In this document: positions 17,969-27,576 of the stretch, one piece after another
Position numbering within the stretch: the first letter of the stretch is position 1
Layout: every line of letters begins with the position of its first letter
NCBI RefSeq assembly: GCF_000427785.1
Contig: NZ_ATYR01000027.1
Coordinates: forward strand, 1-64,000
Length of the DNA: 64,000 bases
Direction of reading: 5' to 3'
DNA from: Massilia alkalitolerans DSM 17462
Lineage (GTDB): Bacteria; Pseudomonadota; Gammaproteobacteria; Burkholderiales; Burkholderiaceae_D
Notes under the pieces: model-generated
The model's input: only the letters and a program-made list of their open reading frames with translations
What the model was told of the DNA's origin: nothing
Databases searched by the model: none
Position numbers and translations under genes: made by a program

Positions 17969-19068
17969 AACGCCTCACCGAATTCGACCAGCTGGCCGAC
18001 CCGACCTTTTCACAAGCGGTGATCAACTGGCAGCGCAGCCACGGCCGCCACACCCTGCCGTGGCAGAACACCACCGACGCTTATCGCATCTGGCTGTCCG
18101 AGATCATGCTGCAGCAGACCCAGGTGGCGGCAGTGCTCGGCTACTACGCGCGCTTCCTGGAGCGCTTCCCGACCGTGCAGGCGCTGGCCGACGCGCCGGT
18201 TGATGCCGTGATGGCGCACTGGAGCGGCCTGGGTTACTACACCCGGGCGCGCAACCTGCACGCCTGCGCCAAGCGCGTGGTGCAGGACTACGGCGGCGTG
18301 TTCCCGAGCGACCCGGCGCTGCTGGCCGAGCTGCCCGGCATCGGCCGCTCGACCGCCGCGGCGATCGCCGCGTTTTCAGCCGGCGCGCGCGCCGCGATCC
18401 TGGACGGCAACGTCAAGCGCGTGTTCGCGCGGGTGTTCGGCATTGACCAGTACCCGGGCGAGAAGCGGGTCGAGGATGCGCTGTGGCGGCGTGCAGATGC
18501 GCTGCTGCCGGCGGAAGGGATCGAGTCGTACACGCAGGGCCTGATGGACCTGGGCGCGACGCTGTGCACGCGCAGCCGCCCGGATTGCCCGCGCTGCCCG
18601 CTGCAGGCACGCTGCGTCGCCTACGCGACCGGGCGCACGGCGGAACTCCCGGTACGCAAGCCGAAGAAGGCCACGCCGGAAAAGCGCGCCGCGCTGCTGG
18701 TGGTGATCGACCGCGGACAGGTGCTGCTGGAGCAGCGCCCGGGGACCGGGATCTGGGGCGGGCTGATGTCGCTGCCGGAGGTTGACGGGCACCTTGGGGT
18801 GGATATCGACGCCGTTTCGTCACTTGAGGTGGCCGCCGCCGCGGCGCAGTTCGGGACCGTTGACGAGGTGCAAGCGCTCAGGCCGCTGGTGCATGTGTTC
18901 ACCCACTACAAGCTGCATATCGCGCCGTGGCAGGTGACGCTGGATGCACGGGGCGGAGCGACCGGCAGGCACCTGTGGTGGGATCTGCACGCGATCGGCG
19001 AGGCGCCGCTGCCGGCGCCGGTCAAGAAGCTGCTGCAGGAGCTGGGACAGCCGGGGTTGTTTGGTTGA
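17965..19068 (+). CDS. mutY: A/G-specific adenine glycosylase
   Basis: This 367-residue glycosylase removes adenine mispaired with 8-oxoguanine. The catalytic Glu46 (SEIMLQQTQV) and Asp147 (ILDGNVKRV) flank the helix-hairpin-helix (ELPGIGRSTA). The 4Fe-4S cluster ligands are C201-x6-C208-x2-C211-x5-C217. The C-terminal NUDIX-like domain (about 235-360) recognises 8-oxoG. It is translationally coupled to the upstream dynamin-like gene and is followed by a dRS3-like repeat pair. Confidence 0.96.
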   Translation: MKRLTEFDQLADPTFSQAVINWQRSHGRHTLPWQNTTDAYRIWLSEIMLQQTQVAAVLGYYARFLERFPTVQALADAPVDAVMAHWSGLGYYTRARNLHACAKRVVQDYGGVFPSDPALLAELPGIGRSTAAAIAAFSAGARAAILDGNVKRVFARVFGIDQYPGEKRVEDALWRRADALLPAEGIESYTQGLMDLGATLCTRSRPDCPRCPLQARCVAYATGRTAELPVRKPKKATPEKRAALLVVIDRGQVLLEQRPGTGIWGGLMSLPEVDGHLGVDIDAVSSLEVAAAAAQFGTVDEVQALRPLVHVFTHYKLHIAPWQVTLDARGGATGRHLWWDLHAIGEAPLPAPVKKLLQELGQPGLFG

Positions 19069-19110
19069 TCGCCAGCTCCCCACTGCATTCATTCCACTGT
19101 TAGCAGTGAG

Positions 19111-19225
19111 ACCGTCATCCCGGCGAAGGCCGGGATCCAATTTCTTTCGTGGACCGCTAACGCTTGCGTGCACCCGCCAACGCGGCGCAACGAACTTGGG
19201 TTCCGGCCTTCGCCGGAACGACGGT
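19111..19225. repeat. dRS3-like inverted repeat pair
   Basis: The left copy ACCGTCATCCCGGCGAAGGC and an inverted right copy ending GCCTTCGCCGGAACGACGGT enclose about 55 bp of unique sequence. The pair fills the gap between the convergent mutY and dgt genes and may serve as a bidirectional terminator. Confidence 0.75.
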
Positions 19226-19251
19226 TCATAAGCTAACGACCGACGGTAAGG

Positions 19252-20385
19252 TCAGAAGTGATCGAGCGAAAAAATCCTGCGATGCTCACGGATCGCATAC
19301 CGGTCCGTCATCCCCGCAATGTAATCCGCAATTTTTCTCGCTTGCCGCATCGGATCCCCTTCCACCTGGTAATCGTTCGGCAGCAGCACCGGGTCGGTCA
19401 GGAAGGCCTCGAACAGCTCGCGCACGATGCGGCTGGCTTTCACGCGCATGCGGTTCACCTGGAAGTGCCGGTACAGATTCGCGTACAGGAAGCGTTTCAG
19501 CGCCGTGGTCTCCGCGCGCATCTGCGGCGAGAAGCGGATCAAGGGCGGCGAGGCGCGCACGTCGTCGATGTCCTTCGGCGCCGCTTCCTCCAGCAAGGCC
19601 CTTGACGTTTCGACCAGGTCGGCCGTCATCGCCGTGATCATCAGGCGGATCGTCTCGTACAGCGCGCGCCGTCCCGGCAGGCCCGGATACTGGGTTTCCA
19701 CCGTATGGCGGTGGCGCGCGAACAGCTCCACTTCTTCCATCTGCGCCATCGTGAGCAGGCCGGAACGCAGGCCGTCGTCGATGTCGTGGTTGTTGTAGGC
19801 GATCTCGTCGGCCAGGTTGGTCAGCTGCGCTTCCAGGCTGGGCTGGCTGCGCTCCATGAAACGGCGCCCGAGCTCGCCCAGCTGGCGGGCGTTCGCCAGC
19901 GAGCAGTGCTTGAGGATGCCCTCGCGGGTTTCGAAGGTGAGGTTGAGGCCGTTGAAGGCGCCGTAGTGCTCTTCCAGCTCGTCCACCACGCGCAGGCTCT
20001 GCAGGTTGTGCTCGAAGCCGCCGAAGTCCTTCATGCACTCGTTGAGCACGTCCTGGCCCACATGGCCGAAAGGCGTGTGGCCGAGGTCGTGCGCCAGCGC
20101 GGTGGCTTCGACCAGGTCTTCGTTCAGCCCCAGGCTGCGCGCCAGCGTGCGGCCGATCTGGGCCACTTCGATGCTGTGCGTGAGCCGGGTGCGGAACAGG
20201 TCGCCCTCGTGGTTCAGGAAGACCTGGGTCTTGTACTCGAGCCGGCGGAAGGCGGTCGAGTGAATGATGCGGTCGCGGTCGCGCTGGAACTCGCTGCGCG
20301 ACCCTGCCGGCGGCTCGATGTGGGTCCGGCCGCGCGACTTCGACGAATGGGCTGCATAAGGGGCAAGGCGTGCGTCGAAGTCCAT
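19252..20385 (-). CDS. dgt: Deoxyguanosinetriphosphate triphosphohydrolase-like protein
   Basis: This is a 377-residue HD-domain dNTP triphosphohydrolase. Metal ligands are visible as His70 ([13 protein letters not shown]), His99-Asp100 ([12 protein letters not shown]) and a distal Asp in [15 protein letters not shown]. Family members hydrolyse dNTPs to deoxynucleoside and triphosphate and help set dNTP pools. It lies 5 bp downstream of the aroKB fusion, so it is the last gene of that transcript; this order is common in the group. Confidence 0.92.
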   Translation of the reverse strand: MDFDARLAPYAAHSSKSRGRTHIEPPAGSRSEFQRDRDRIIHSTAFRRLEYKTQVFLNHEGDLFRTRLTHSIEVAQIGRTLARSLGLNEDLVEATALAHDLGHTPFGHVGQDVLNECMKDFGGFEHNLQSLRVVDELEEHYGAFNGLNLTFETREGILKHCSLANARQLGELGRRFMERSQPSLEAQLTNLADEIAYNNHDIDDGLRSGLLTMAQMEEVELFARHRHTVETQYPGLPGRRALYETIRLMITAMTADLVETSRALLEEAAPKDIDDVRASPPLIRFSPQMRAETTALKRFLYANLYRHFQVNRMRVKASRIVRELFEAFLTDPVLLPNDYQVEGDPMRQARKIADYIAGMTDRYAIREHRRIFSLDHF

Positions 20386-20390
20386 GGCGC

Positions 20391-22076
20391 TTACTCCTGG
20401 CAGGCGGCCACGCAGTTGGCCAATGTTGCCCGCAGGATCTCCGGCGGCACAGTCGTGATCGACGGGCTGCCCAGGGGCTTGAGCAGGATGAACTTGATCT
20501 CCCCGCCCTCGTTCTTCTTGTCCACCGCCATCAGCTCGATCCAGCGATCAAGGCCGAGGTCGGGCGCCACGGTCGGCAGGCCGGCCGCCTGCACCAGCTT
20601 GCGCACGCGCTCCACGGTCGCCGCGTCGATCAGGCCGAGGCGCGCCGACAGGTCGGCCGCCATCACCATGCCGCAGCCGACGGCTTCGCCATGCAGCCAG
20701 GTGCCGAAGCCGAGGCCGGCCTCGATCGCGTGGCCGAAGGTATGGCCGAAGTTCAGCACCGCGCGCAGGCCGCCTTCGCGCTCGTCCTTGCGCACGACTT
20801 CCGCCTTGATCTCGCAGGAACGCGCGATCGCATAGGCCATCGCTTCCGGCTCGCGCGCCACCAAACGGGCGATGTTGGCCTCGATCCAGTCGAAGTAGGC
20901 GGCATCGAGGATGGCGCCGTGCTTGATCACCTCGGCCAGGCCGGCCGCCAGTTCACGCGACGGCAGGGTGTCGAGGGTGGCGGTGTCGGCGATCACGGCG
21001 CGCGGCTGGTAGAACGCGCCGATCATGTTCTTGCCGAGCGGGTGGTTGATGCCGGTCTTGCCGCCCACCGAGGAATCGACCTGCGACAGCAGCGTGGTCG
21101 GCACCTGCACGAAGGGCACGCCGCGCATGTAGCTGCTTGCTGCGAAGCCGGCCAGGTCGCCGATCACGCCGCCGCCCAGCGCCACCACGGTGGTCTTGCG
21201 GTCGCACTTATGCTGGAGCAGCGCGTCGAACACCAGGTTCAACGATTGCCAGTTCTTGTGCTCCTCGCCGTCCGGCAGGATGATCTCGACCACTTCGCGG
21301 CCGGCCGCGCGCAGGGCGCCGGCGACGCGCGCCAGGTACAGCGGCGCGACGGTGGTGTTGGTGACGATGGCGGCCTTGCCGCCGTCGATGTGGCGCGCCA
21401 GCAGCGCGCCGTCGTCCAGCAGGCGGGGGCCGATCGTGATCGGGTAGCTGCGCTCGCCCAGTTCGACGTTGAGGATGGTGGGTGCCGCTTGGTTCATTGC
21501 GTTCATCGGGTCGCTTGCCAGCCGGCGCGCGCGGGCGGACGCATAAGCGGCATCCTGCGCGGCGAGCTGGTCCAAAATGATCTGTACCATCGATTGTACG
21601 TTAGGTCGGCCGGTATCGATGACGAGGTCCGCGATCTCGCGGTACAGCGGGTCGCGCTGGGCCAGCAGTTCCTCGAGTTTGGCGCGCGGGTCGGCGGTCT
21701 GCAGCAGCGGGCGGTTCTTGTCGTGCGCGGTGCGCTGCAGGATGCTGCCGATCGAGGCGCGCAGGTAGACCACGGTGCCGCGCTCGGCCAGCAGCGCGCG
21801 GCTGGCGGAGTTCAGCACGGCGCCGCCGCCGGTGGCCAGCACCAGGCCGTCCTGCGCGCTCAGCTCGCGGATCATGTCCGCTTCGCGCCGCCGGAAACTG
21901 GCCTCGCCCTCGATCTCGAAGATCCAGGGAATCGAAGCCCCGGTGCGCGCTTCGATCTCGTGGTCGGAATCGACGAAGCGCATGCCGAGCTTGCGCGCCA
22001 GCTGGCGGCCGATGGTGGTCTTTCCCGCCCCCATCAGGCCGACCAGGAAGATGTTGTTGTTCTTGGGATGAGGCAC
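20391..22076 (-). CDS. aroKB: Bifunctional shikimate kinase / 3-dehydroquinate synthase (in-frame aroK-aroB fusion)
   Basis: One open frame of 561 codons joins two shikimate-pathway enzymes normally made from adjacent genes. Residues 1-175 are shikimate kinase with Walker [10 protein letters not shown] (13-21), the DSDHEIE shikimate-binding segment, GGGAVL and RPLL. A linker rich in Ala and Arg (175-190) leads to 3-dehydroquinate synthase (about 195-561). That part has the NAD-binding [22 protein letters not shown], the metal ligand Glu in AEVIKHG, and HTFGHAIE and HGEAV. An internal Met (ATG 21506) could start a separate 371-residue AroB, but no Shine-Dalgarno precedes it. I chose GTG 22076 because a promoter (22109-22139) lies inside the longer reading. 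Confidence 0.88.
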   Translation of the reverse strand: MPHPKNNNIFLVGLMGAGKTTIGRQLARKLGMRFVDSDHEIEARTGASIPWIFEIEGEASFRRREADMIRELSAQDGLVLATGGGAVLNSASRALLAERGTVVYLRASIGSILQRTAHDKNRPLLQTADPRAKLEELLAQRDPLYREIADLVIDTGRPNVQSMVQIILDQLAAQDAAYASARARRLASDPMNAMNQAAPTILNVELGERSYPITIGPRLLDDGALLARHIDGGKAAIVTNTTVAPLYLARVAGALRAAGREVVEIILPDGEEHKNWQSLNLVFDALLQHKCDRKTTVVALGGGVIGDLAGFAASSYMRGVPFVQVPTTLLSQVDSSVGGKTGINHPLGKNMIGAFYQPRAVIADTATLDTLPSRELAAGLAEVIKHGAILDAAYFDWIEANIARLVAREPEAMAYAIARSCEIKAEVVRKDEREGGLRAVLNFGHTFGHAIEAGLGFGTWLHGEAVGCGMVMAADLSARLGLIDAATVERVRKLVQAAGLPTVAPDLGLDRWIELMAVDKKNEGGEIKFILLKPLGSPSITTVPPEILRATLANCVAACQE

Positions 22077-22103
22077 TGCCAGGTCCGCAGAAATGAAAAA
22101 AGA

Positions 22104-22139
22104 CGGCCAGTATAGACTGGCCACCTCATTTTGCGTCAA
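22104..22139 (-). promoter_or_regulatory. Predicted sigma70 promoter of aroKB with palindrome over the -10
   Basis: On the minus strand TTGACG (22134-22139) and TATACT (22109-22114) are 19 bp apart, placing transcription start about 25 nt before the chosen GTG. The -10 is embedded in a palindrome GGCCAGT-CTAT-ACTGGCC (22104-22121) that could be an operator or a small hairpin. Confidence 0.5.
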
Positions 22140-22157
22140 ACCGGAACCTTCAAACAA

Positions 22158-24119
22158 TCACGGGCAGCTGAACGCGACCCTGAACGGAATCGACGTGGTC
22201 GCGCCCGTCGGCGTGGTGACGGTCACGTCGAAAGTCCCGACGCTGCTGGCGACGCAAGGTTCGGGCGCGGTGCTGCGGATAGTAAAGCGGTGGGTCGAGC
22301 CCTGGGGCCCCATGACGTTATTGCCGGTGTGATCATCCTTGCCGCTCGTATTGTGCGGCTGGATGTTCGGCACGGTTGCCGGGACCACGCCAACCACGGT
22401 GGCGTTAGCCAGACCGGTCACCTGAACCGTCGAGCCAGCCGGCAGCGGATTCAGATTCAGGTCGTTCAGCTGCAGCGTGAAGACGAGCGGATCGGCCGAC
22501 GGGACCGGGCCAATTTCCACCGTCCGGTTCGGCAGCGGCGTAGTCGCGCCGTTCATGAAGATGTTGTCGGCGTAGCTGCCGCTAAAGAAGATCGCAGTCT
22601 TGGCGAACTGCGTGTTGACACCGTCAGTGGTGCTGGCGCAGATCGTCGCCAGGCCCGGGCGGGTGCTGTCGGGAGTGGCGCCGGCGCCCGTGTTGCATGG
22701 GGTGGCCGGGGTATTCGGCAATGCGACGCGTGGGTTCTGGGTGCGGAAATTCACCGAGCAGCCGCCGTTGACGGTGGTGCAGCCGCCCTTGTCCGCGGAA
22801 CCGATTGCGCCGAGATTGGTCTGGAACACGATCGGCGTGCCGTCCGCGACCGGGTTGCCCGACTGGTCGGCCAGCAGGATGCTGACCACGCTGGCCGGCG
22901 TGGTCGTGCCGCTGTCGATGCGCCAGCCTTCGACGTTGGTCACGGTGGTGCTCAGCGACATCGCACGCTGCACCGGCAGGCCGGTGGTCACGACGATGGA
23001 GTCGGACAGGGTGGAGATGTCCGGACGGCCGCCGCTGGCCGTATTCGGCAGGGTAGCCTGGACGCGGAAAGTGGTCGGGGTGCTGAGCGAATTGACCGTC
23101 GTGATGATTTCGCCGTTCTGGTCCGTGGTGTCCTCTTTCTTGTTGAGCTCGACCGCATTCGCCGGAAGCACCGAGAACACGACGCGCTGGCCCACCAGCG
23201 GGCGGTCGAAGATATCGAACACGCGGTAGCGCAGGGTCGCGGTCTCGGTGCGGTTGATGCCGCCCTGGCCACGAATCACGATCGATTTTTCCAGCGGCGA
23301 GGCCGACACGAACTGCACTGATGCCGCCTGCGGCGCTGCGATCTTGAGCGTGACGCTCTTGGAGCCGGTGACGCCATCGGCCGATGCGGTGATGGTGTCG
23401 TCGTTGCCGCAGCCCATGTCCCGGTAGACGACCTTGGCCAAGCCATTGTTGGTCGGGGCGCTCACCGCCAGTGTGGCCTTGCCGGCGATGGCACAGGCCG
23501 AGCTGAAGCGCACATTGACCGATTGGGCCGTGTACAGCGCGCCGTTGGCCAGCACATTCACCGACACCTCGGTCGAGTCGTAAGCCGCGATGCTCGTCTT
23601 CGTCAGGCTCAGGTCACTGAGCGTGAGCGCGGTGGCGCCGACCGAATAATTGCTTTCGCTGGTCACCGTGGCGCCGCCAACGACAGTCGTCGCCGTTACC
23701 TTGCCCGCGCCGTTGGCCGACAGGCTGGCGGCGCGCAGCGTCACGGTGGCAACGCCGGTGGCGTCGGTCAGGCTGGTGCCGGCCGTCGGCGAGAACACCG
23801 CCAGCTGGGGATCGGTGGCAAACGAGACCAGCGCATTCGCCACCGGTTGCCCGGCCTGGTCGCGCACCAGCGCGCGTACCGTCAGCGGCGTGGCGCCGCT
23901 CAGCGAATTGCTGGCCTGGCCGCCCGCGTTGACGAAGCTGACAGCGACCGTTGGCGTGGCCGGTACCGCCGGGGTCGTCGGGCTGCCGCCCGTACCACCC
24001 GAGCCGCTGCCGCTGCCGCCCGTCGTGCCCGGGTTGCCGCCGCCGCCGCCGCAGGCCGACAGCGCTGCCGCCAGCAGCAGCGCCAGGCTGCCGCGTACGT
24101 AGTTGTTTTTCTCTTTCAT
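22158..24119 (-). CDS. Ig-like domain lipoprotein at the end of the pil operon
   Basis: This is a 653-residue predicted lipoprotein. The signal ends in LSAC (Cys23), followed by a low-complexity Gly/Ser/Thr/Pro tether (about 24-58). At least three bacterial Ig-like (Big_1/invasin-type) repeats follow, recognisable by DQAGQPVANALVSF, DIFDRPLVGQRVVFSV and DQSGNPVADGTPIVF. The last 130 residues lack a repeat signature. Four Cys pairs could form disulfides. It starts 39 bp after pilQ on the same strand and is probably in the pilMNOPQ transcript. A surface adhesin or pilus-associated role is inferred only from position and fold; there is no catalytic motif. Confidence 0.75.
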   Translation of the reverse strand: MKEKNNYVRGSLALLLAAALSACGGGGGNPGTTGGSGSGSGGTGGSPTTPAVPATPTVAVSFVNAGGQASNSLSGATPLTVRALVRDQAGQPVANALVSFATDPQLAVFSPTAGTSLTDATGVATVTLRAASLSANGAGKVTATTVVGGATVTSESNYSVGATALTLSDLSLTKTSIAAYDSTEVSVNVLANGALYTAQSVNVRFSSACAIAGKATLAVSAPTNNGLAKVVYRDMGCGNDDTITASADGVTGSKSVTLKIAAPQAASVQFVSASPLEKSIVIRGQGGINRTETATLRYRVFDIFDRPLVGQRVVFSVLPANAVELNKKEDTTDQNGEIITTVNSLSTPTTFRVQATLPNTASGGRPDISTLSDSIVVTTGLPVQRAMSLSTTVTNVEGWRIDSGTTTPASVVSILLADQSGNPVADGTPIVFQTNLGAIGSADKGGCTTVNGGCSVNFRTQNPRVALPNTPATPCNTGAGATPDSTRPGLATICASTTDGVNTQFAKTAIFFSGSYADNIFMNGATTPLPNRTVEIGPVPSADPLVFTLQLNDLNLNPLPAGSTVQVTGLANATVVGVVPATVPNIQPHNTSGKDDHTGNNVMGPQGSTHRFTIRSTAPEPCVASSVGTFDVTVTTPTGATTSIPFRVAFSCP

Positions 24120-24158
24120 GTGACGCTCGTTGTTTTGATTATTGATGGGGTTTGCGGT

Positions 24159-26369
24159 TCAGCGTCCCGCCGCCGCGTCGGTCACGATCTTCGGCGTGAT
24201 GAACACCAGCAGTTCGGTCTTGGTGCTTTCGCGGCCGGTCGTCTTGAACAGGTAGCCGAGCACCGGCACGTCGCCCAGCAGCGGGACCTTGCTTTCGTTG
24301 TTGCGTTCGGTCTGCTGGTAGATACCGCCCAGCACCACCGTGCCGCCGTTCTCGACCATGACCTTGGTCTTCACGTGCTGCGTATTGATCGCCGGGCCGG
24401 CGCGGGTTTCCTCGCCCTTCGAATCCTTGTTGACGTCGACGTCGAGCACGACGTTGCCGTCCGGGGTGATCTGCGGCGTCACTTCGAGGCGCAGGTTGGC
24501 TTTCTTGAAGGTGATCGAGGTCGCGCCGCTGCTGGTGGCGACCTGGAACGGCAGCTCGACGCCCTGCTCGATCACGGCGACCTGCTTGTCTTCGGTGACC
24601 ACGCGCGGGCTCGAGATGATCTTGCCCTTGCCGTCTGCTTCCAGCGCCGACAGCTCCAGGTTCAGGAAGCGGTTGTCGGCCGACGAGAACAGCGAAAAGG
24701 CGATGCTCGACGGATTGATGCCGTTGATTCCCGCCGCCGGCAGGTTCACCATCGTGGTGTTGGTATAAGCGTCGCCCTTGTCCGGCGTCTGCAGGGTGTC
24801 CTGGCCGACGCCGGTCAGGTTGCCGCCGATAGCGATCCGGTTATTGCCGCCAATTCCATAACCCTGGTTGCCACCGCGCAGGGCGCGCATGTCGTTGAAA
24901 CCCAGCTTGGCGCCGAGGTTGCGCGAGAAGCCGTCGTTCGCTTCCACCAGGCGCGCCTCGATCAGCACCTGCTTGGAGGCGACGTCGGTCTTCTGGATCA
25001 GCTTGCGGATGTCCTCGATCTTGGAGGCGATGTCGGTCACGAACAGCTGGTTGGTGCGCGGGTCGATGATGGCGCTGCCGCGCTTGGACAGCACGCGGTT
25101 CCGGTTGCTGGTGTCGGCGGAAGCACCGCCGTCCGGATCCAGGCCGAACACGGTGCGGAAGGCCTCGACCTTCTGGTAGTTCAGCTGGAAGATCTCGGAG
25201 CGCAGCGGCTCGAGGTCGGCGATCTGGGCGCGCTGCTCGAGCTCGAGCTTTTCCTTGGTCAGCAGTTCCTCGCGCGGCGCGATCCACAGCACGTTGCCGT
25301 TCTTGCGCATGTCCAGGCCCTTGGCCTGCAGGACCACGTCGAGTGCATGGTCCCAGGGCACGTCGCGCAGGCGCAAAGTCAGGTTGCCGGTGACGGAATC
25401 GCTGGTGATGATGTTCAGGCCCGAGATGTCGGCAATCGCCTGCAGCGCGGCGCGCACTTCGACGTTCTGGAAGTTGAAGGACAGCTTCTCGCCGCGGTAG
25501 CCGCTAGCGTTGCCGCCCGGTCGGTTCGGGTCTTCCTTGACCGGACGCACGTCGACGATCAGCTGGGTGTCGCTCTGGTATACCGACTGTTCCCATGCTC
25601 CTTGGGCGTCGATGGTCATGCGCACGTTCTCGCCCTGGGCCGCGGTGGTGATGCGCGACACCGGCGTGCCGAAGTCGGTCACGTCGAGGCGGCGGCGCAG
25701 CGTCTCCGGCAGGCCGGTGCGCAGGAAGTCGACGATCACCTGGTTGCCGGCCTGGCGCACGTCGACGCCGACCTGGCCGTTCGGCAGGTCGACCACGACA
25801 CGGCCTTCGCCGTTGCTGCCGCGGCGGAAGTCGAGGTCGCGCAGCAGTTGCTTTGCGCCAGCGGCGACGGGCGCGCTCGACGCGACCGGCATGCCCGAAG
25901 CATTCACGGCCTGGGCCACGCCGCCCGAGCCTTCGACGGTGACGATCACCGACTTGCCGTCGACGGCGGTGGCATAGTTCAGCGCACGCGCCATGTTCAG
26001 CACCAGGCGGGTGCGCGCGCCGGCCTGCACCACGTTCAGGCTGCGCACGTCGCCGAGGTTGATGTCCTGCGACGTCTTGCCGGTTGCGTTGCTGGTGGCG
26101 CCGAAGTCCAGCGCGATGCGCGCAGGATTGGTGATCGAGAAACCGATCGGCGCCTTGGCCGGCGCTTCGCGCATGGCGATGTTCAGGACCACGTTGCCCC
26201 CCTGCTGGTTGGCCGTGATCGATTCGATGGCATTCGCGGGCAACTGAGCCTGGGCCGCGGCGGCGCCCGCGGCAAGCGTCATCAGGACAGCAGCGCCGCA
26301 GCGCGCCAGCCAGGCCGGCACAGTGATGCGGAAGGTGCGAATGGTTTGCGTGTTCATGCCTGGGCTCAT
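24159..26369 (-). CDS. pilQ: Type IV pilus secretin PilQ
   Basis: This 736-residue outer-membrane secretin is the pore through which type IV pili pass. After a signal peptide (to about residue 40) come two AMIN peptidoglycan-binding domains (about 45-150 and 175-285). An STN/secretin_N region (about 300-400), a second N-domain with a Gly/Asn loop, and the C-terminal secretin beta domain (about 560-730, VPLLGDVPVLGYLFK) follow. The start ATG 26369 overlaps the pilP stop as ATGA, which supports it over the Met four codons later. It is the last of five overlapping pil genes. Confidence 0.95.
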   Translation of the reverse strand: MSPGMNTQTIRTFRITVPAWLARCGAAVLMTLAAGAAAAQAQLPANAIESITANQQGGNVVLNIAMREAPAKAPIGFSITNPARIALDFGATSNATGKTSQDINLGDVRSLNVVQAGARTRLVLNMARALNYATAVDGKSVIVTVEGSGGVAQAVNASGMPVASSAPVAAGAKQLLRDLDFRRGSNGEGRVVVDLPNGQVGVDVRQAGNQVIVDFLRTGLPETLRRRLDVTDFGTPVSRITTAAQGENVRMTIDAQGAWEQSVYQSDTQLIVDVRPVKEDPNRPGGNASGYRGEKLSFNFQNVEVRAALQAIADISGLNIITSDSVTGNLTLRLRDVPWDHALDVVLQAKGLDMRKNGNVLWIAPREELLTKEKLELEQRAQIADLEPLRSEIFQLNYQKVEAFRTVFGLDPDGGASADTSNRNRVLSKRGSAIIDPRTNQLFVTDIASKIEDIRKLIQKTDVASKQVLIEARLVEANDGFSRNLGAKLGFNDMRALRGGNQGYGIGGNNRIAIGGNLTGVGQDTLQTPDKGDAYTNTTMVNLPAAGINGINPSSIAFSLFSSADNRFLNLELSALEADGKGKIISSPRVVTEDKQVAVIEQGVELPFQVATSSGATSITFKKANLRLEVTPQITPDGNVVLDVDVNKDSKGEETRAGPAINTQHVKTKVMVENGGTVVLGGIYQQTERNNESKVPLLGDVPVLGYLFKTTGRESTKTELLVFITPKIVTDAAAGR

Positions 26370-26914
26370 TTCCCGGTCTCCTTGCTTTCCGCCAGCTCGA
26401 TCGTCGCCTTGCGCTCGACCCAGTCGCCGGTGGCGTCCTGCACTGTTTCCCTGATGTCGATCGCGCCTTCGCTGATGCGCGTGACCAACCCGTGATTCTG
26501 TCCGATGCGCTCGCCCGCCTTGACCCGATAGATCTGCGCGTCGATCTGCACCAGCGCGTAGCTGGCGCCGCCCTTCTGCAGGGTGCCGACCATGCGCATG
26601 ACGTCGAGCGGGTAATGCTCGAGCACCTCGCGCGGCCGGGTTTCGTCCGGCTGCAGCGGATTGGTGCTGGTCGCCGCAATCCGCGCTATCTCACCCAGCA
26701 GCTTGGCCTCGCTGAAGGGCTCGACCGCTTCGCCCGGGTTGTAGGCGTAGGGGACGAATTCCTTCGGTTCCGGCAGCGGCTTCACCGCCGGCACGGTCTC
26801 GCGCTCGACCTGCTTCATCCAGTCGCGCACTTCCTGCACGTCGCCGTCGCCGCAGCCTGCAAGCAGGGCTGCCGTGCCGAACGCGCAGACGATCTGCATC
26901 AGCTTGCGCGTCAT
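26366..26914 (-). CDS. pilP: Type IV pilus inner-membrane lipoprotein PilP
   Basis: This 182-residue lipoprotein has an LLAGC lipobox (Cys21). A flexible Pro-rich stretch (40-60) precedes the C-terminal PilP beta domain (about 75-175: GTLQKGGASYALVQIDAQIY, KAGERIGQNHG). It links the PilMNO inner-membrane complex to the PilQ secretin. The start overlaps the pilO stop (ATGA, 26911-26914), and its own stop overlaps pilQ. Confidence 0.93.
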   Translation of the reverse strand: MTRKLMQIVCAFGTAALLAGCGDGDVQEVRDWMKQVERETVPAVKPLPEPKEFVPYAYNPGEAVEPFSEAKLLGEIARIAATSTNPLQPDETRPREVLEHYPLDVMRMVGTLQKGGASYALVQIDAQIYRVKAGERIGQNHGLVTRISEGAIDIRETVQDATGDWVERKATIELAESKETGK

Positions 26915-27576
26915 TTCGCCGCTCCTTGCTTGACCTTCTTGTTCTTGCGCGCCTTCTTCTGCGCGCCGATCTCGTCGGCGTCGAGGTAGCGGAAGGTCTT
27001 GGCCACCGCTTCCAGCTGCAGAGCGCCGTCGCGCGTCGTCAGGATCATGTTGTTGAGCGTGACGATGCGCGGCAGGTGGGCCATGTCGGCGGCGAAGGCG
27101 CCGACATCGTTGTACTTGCCGCTCACCTTGATGTCGATCGGCAGTTCGGCGTAGTAGTCGCGGATCACTTCCTGGCCCGGCTTGAACAGCTCGAACTGCA
27201 GGCCGCGGCCGACGCCGGCCTGGTTGATGTCGGACAGCAGGTCCGCCATTTCCGACTTGCTCGGCAGTTGCTTCTCGAGGCGGGCCACGTACTGGTCGAC
27301 CTGGGCCTTCTGGGCCTGCAAGGCGTCGAGGTTGATGGCCTGGGCCATCTTGATCTTGTATTCGTCGCGCAGGCTGGCTTCCTGGGCGGCGAGCCTTTCC
27401 TGCTCCTGGAACTGGTCGCTCCAGTAGAAGAAATAGCCGAGGCCAATGACGGCCGCCATCACACCGGCCGCGCACAGCAGGCGCGGGGCCAGCGGCCATT
27501 GCCCGGGCTGGCGGCCCTGCAGGTCCTGGAACTGCGCGGCGAGCTCGGCGCCGAGATTCTTGATGTCGATGTTCAT
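26911..27576 (-). CDS. pilO: Type IV pilus assembly protein PilO
   Basis: This 221-residue bitopic protein has one transmembrane helix (about 32-52). A periplasmic coiled coil (about 55-105) is followed by a ferredoxin-like domain (about 115-200) and a Lys-rich C-terminal tail (KKARKNKKVKQGAAK). It pairs with PilN to form the alignment subcomplex. It overlaps pilN by 4 bp (ATGA, 27573-27576) and pilP by 4 bp. Confidence 0.93.
   Translation of the reverse strand: MNIDIKNLGAELAAQFQDLQGRQPGQWPLAPRLLCAAGVMAAVIGLGYFFYWSDQFQEQERLAAQEASLRDEYKIKMAQAINLDALQAQKAQVDQYVARLEKQLPSKSEMADLLSDINQAGVGRGLQFELFKPGQEVIRDYYAELPIDIKVSGKYNDVGAFAADMAHLPRIVTLNNMILTTRDGALQLEAVAKTFRYLDADEIGAQKKARKNKKVKQGAAK

Noticed and set aside
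24000-24060. Short-period GC-rich repetitive DNA looking like a tandem repeat or CRISPR remnant
   Set aside because: It encodes the Gly/Ser/Pro tether of the Ig-like lipoprotein; there are no regular spacers.
23523-26495. 990-codon open frame opposite pilQ and the Ig-like gene
   Set aside because: Runs across two real genes on the other strand and is compositionally typical of GC-rich shadows.
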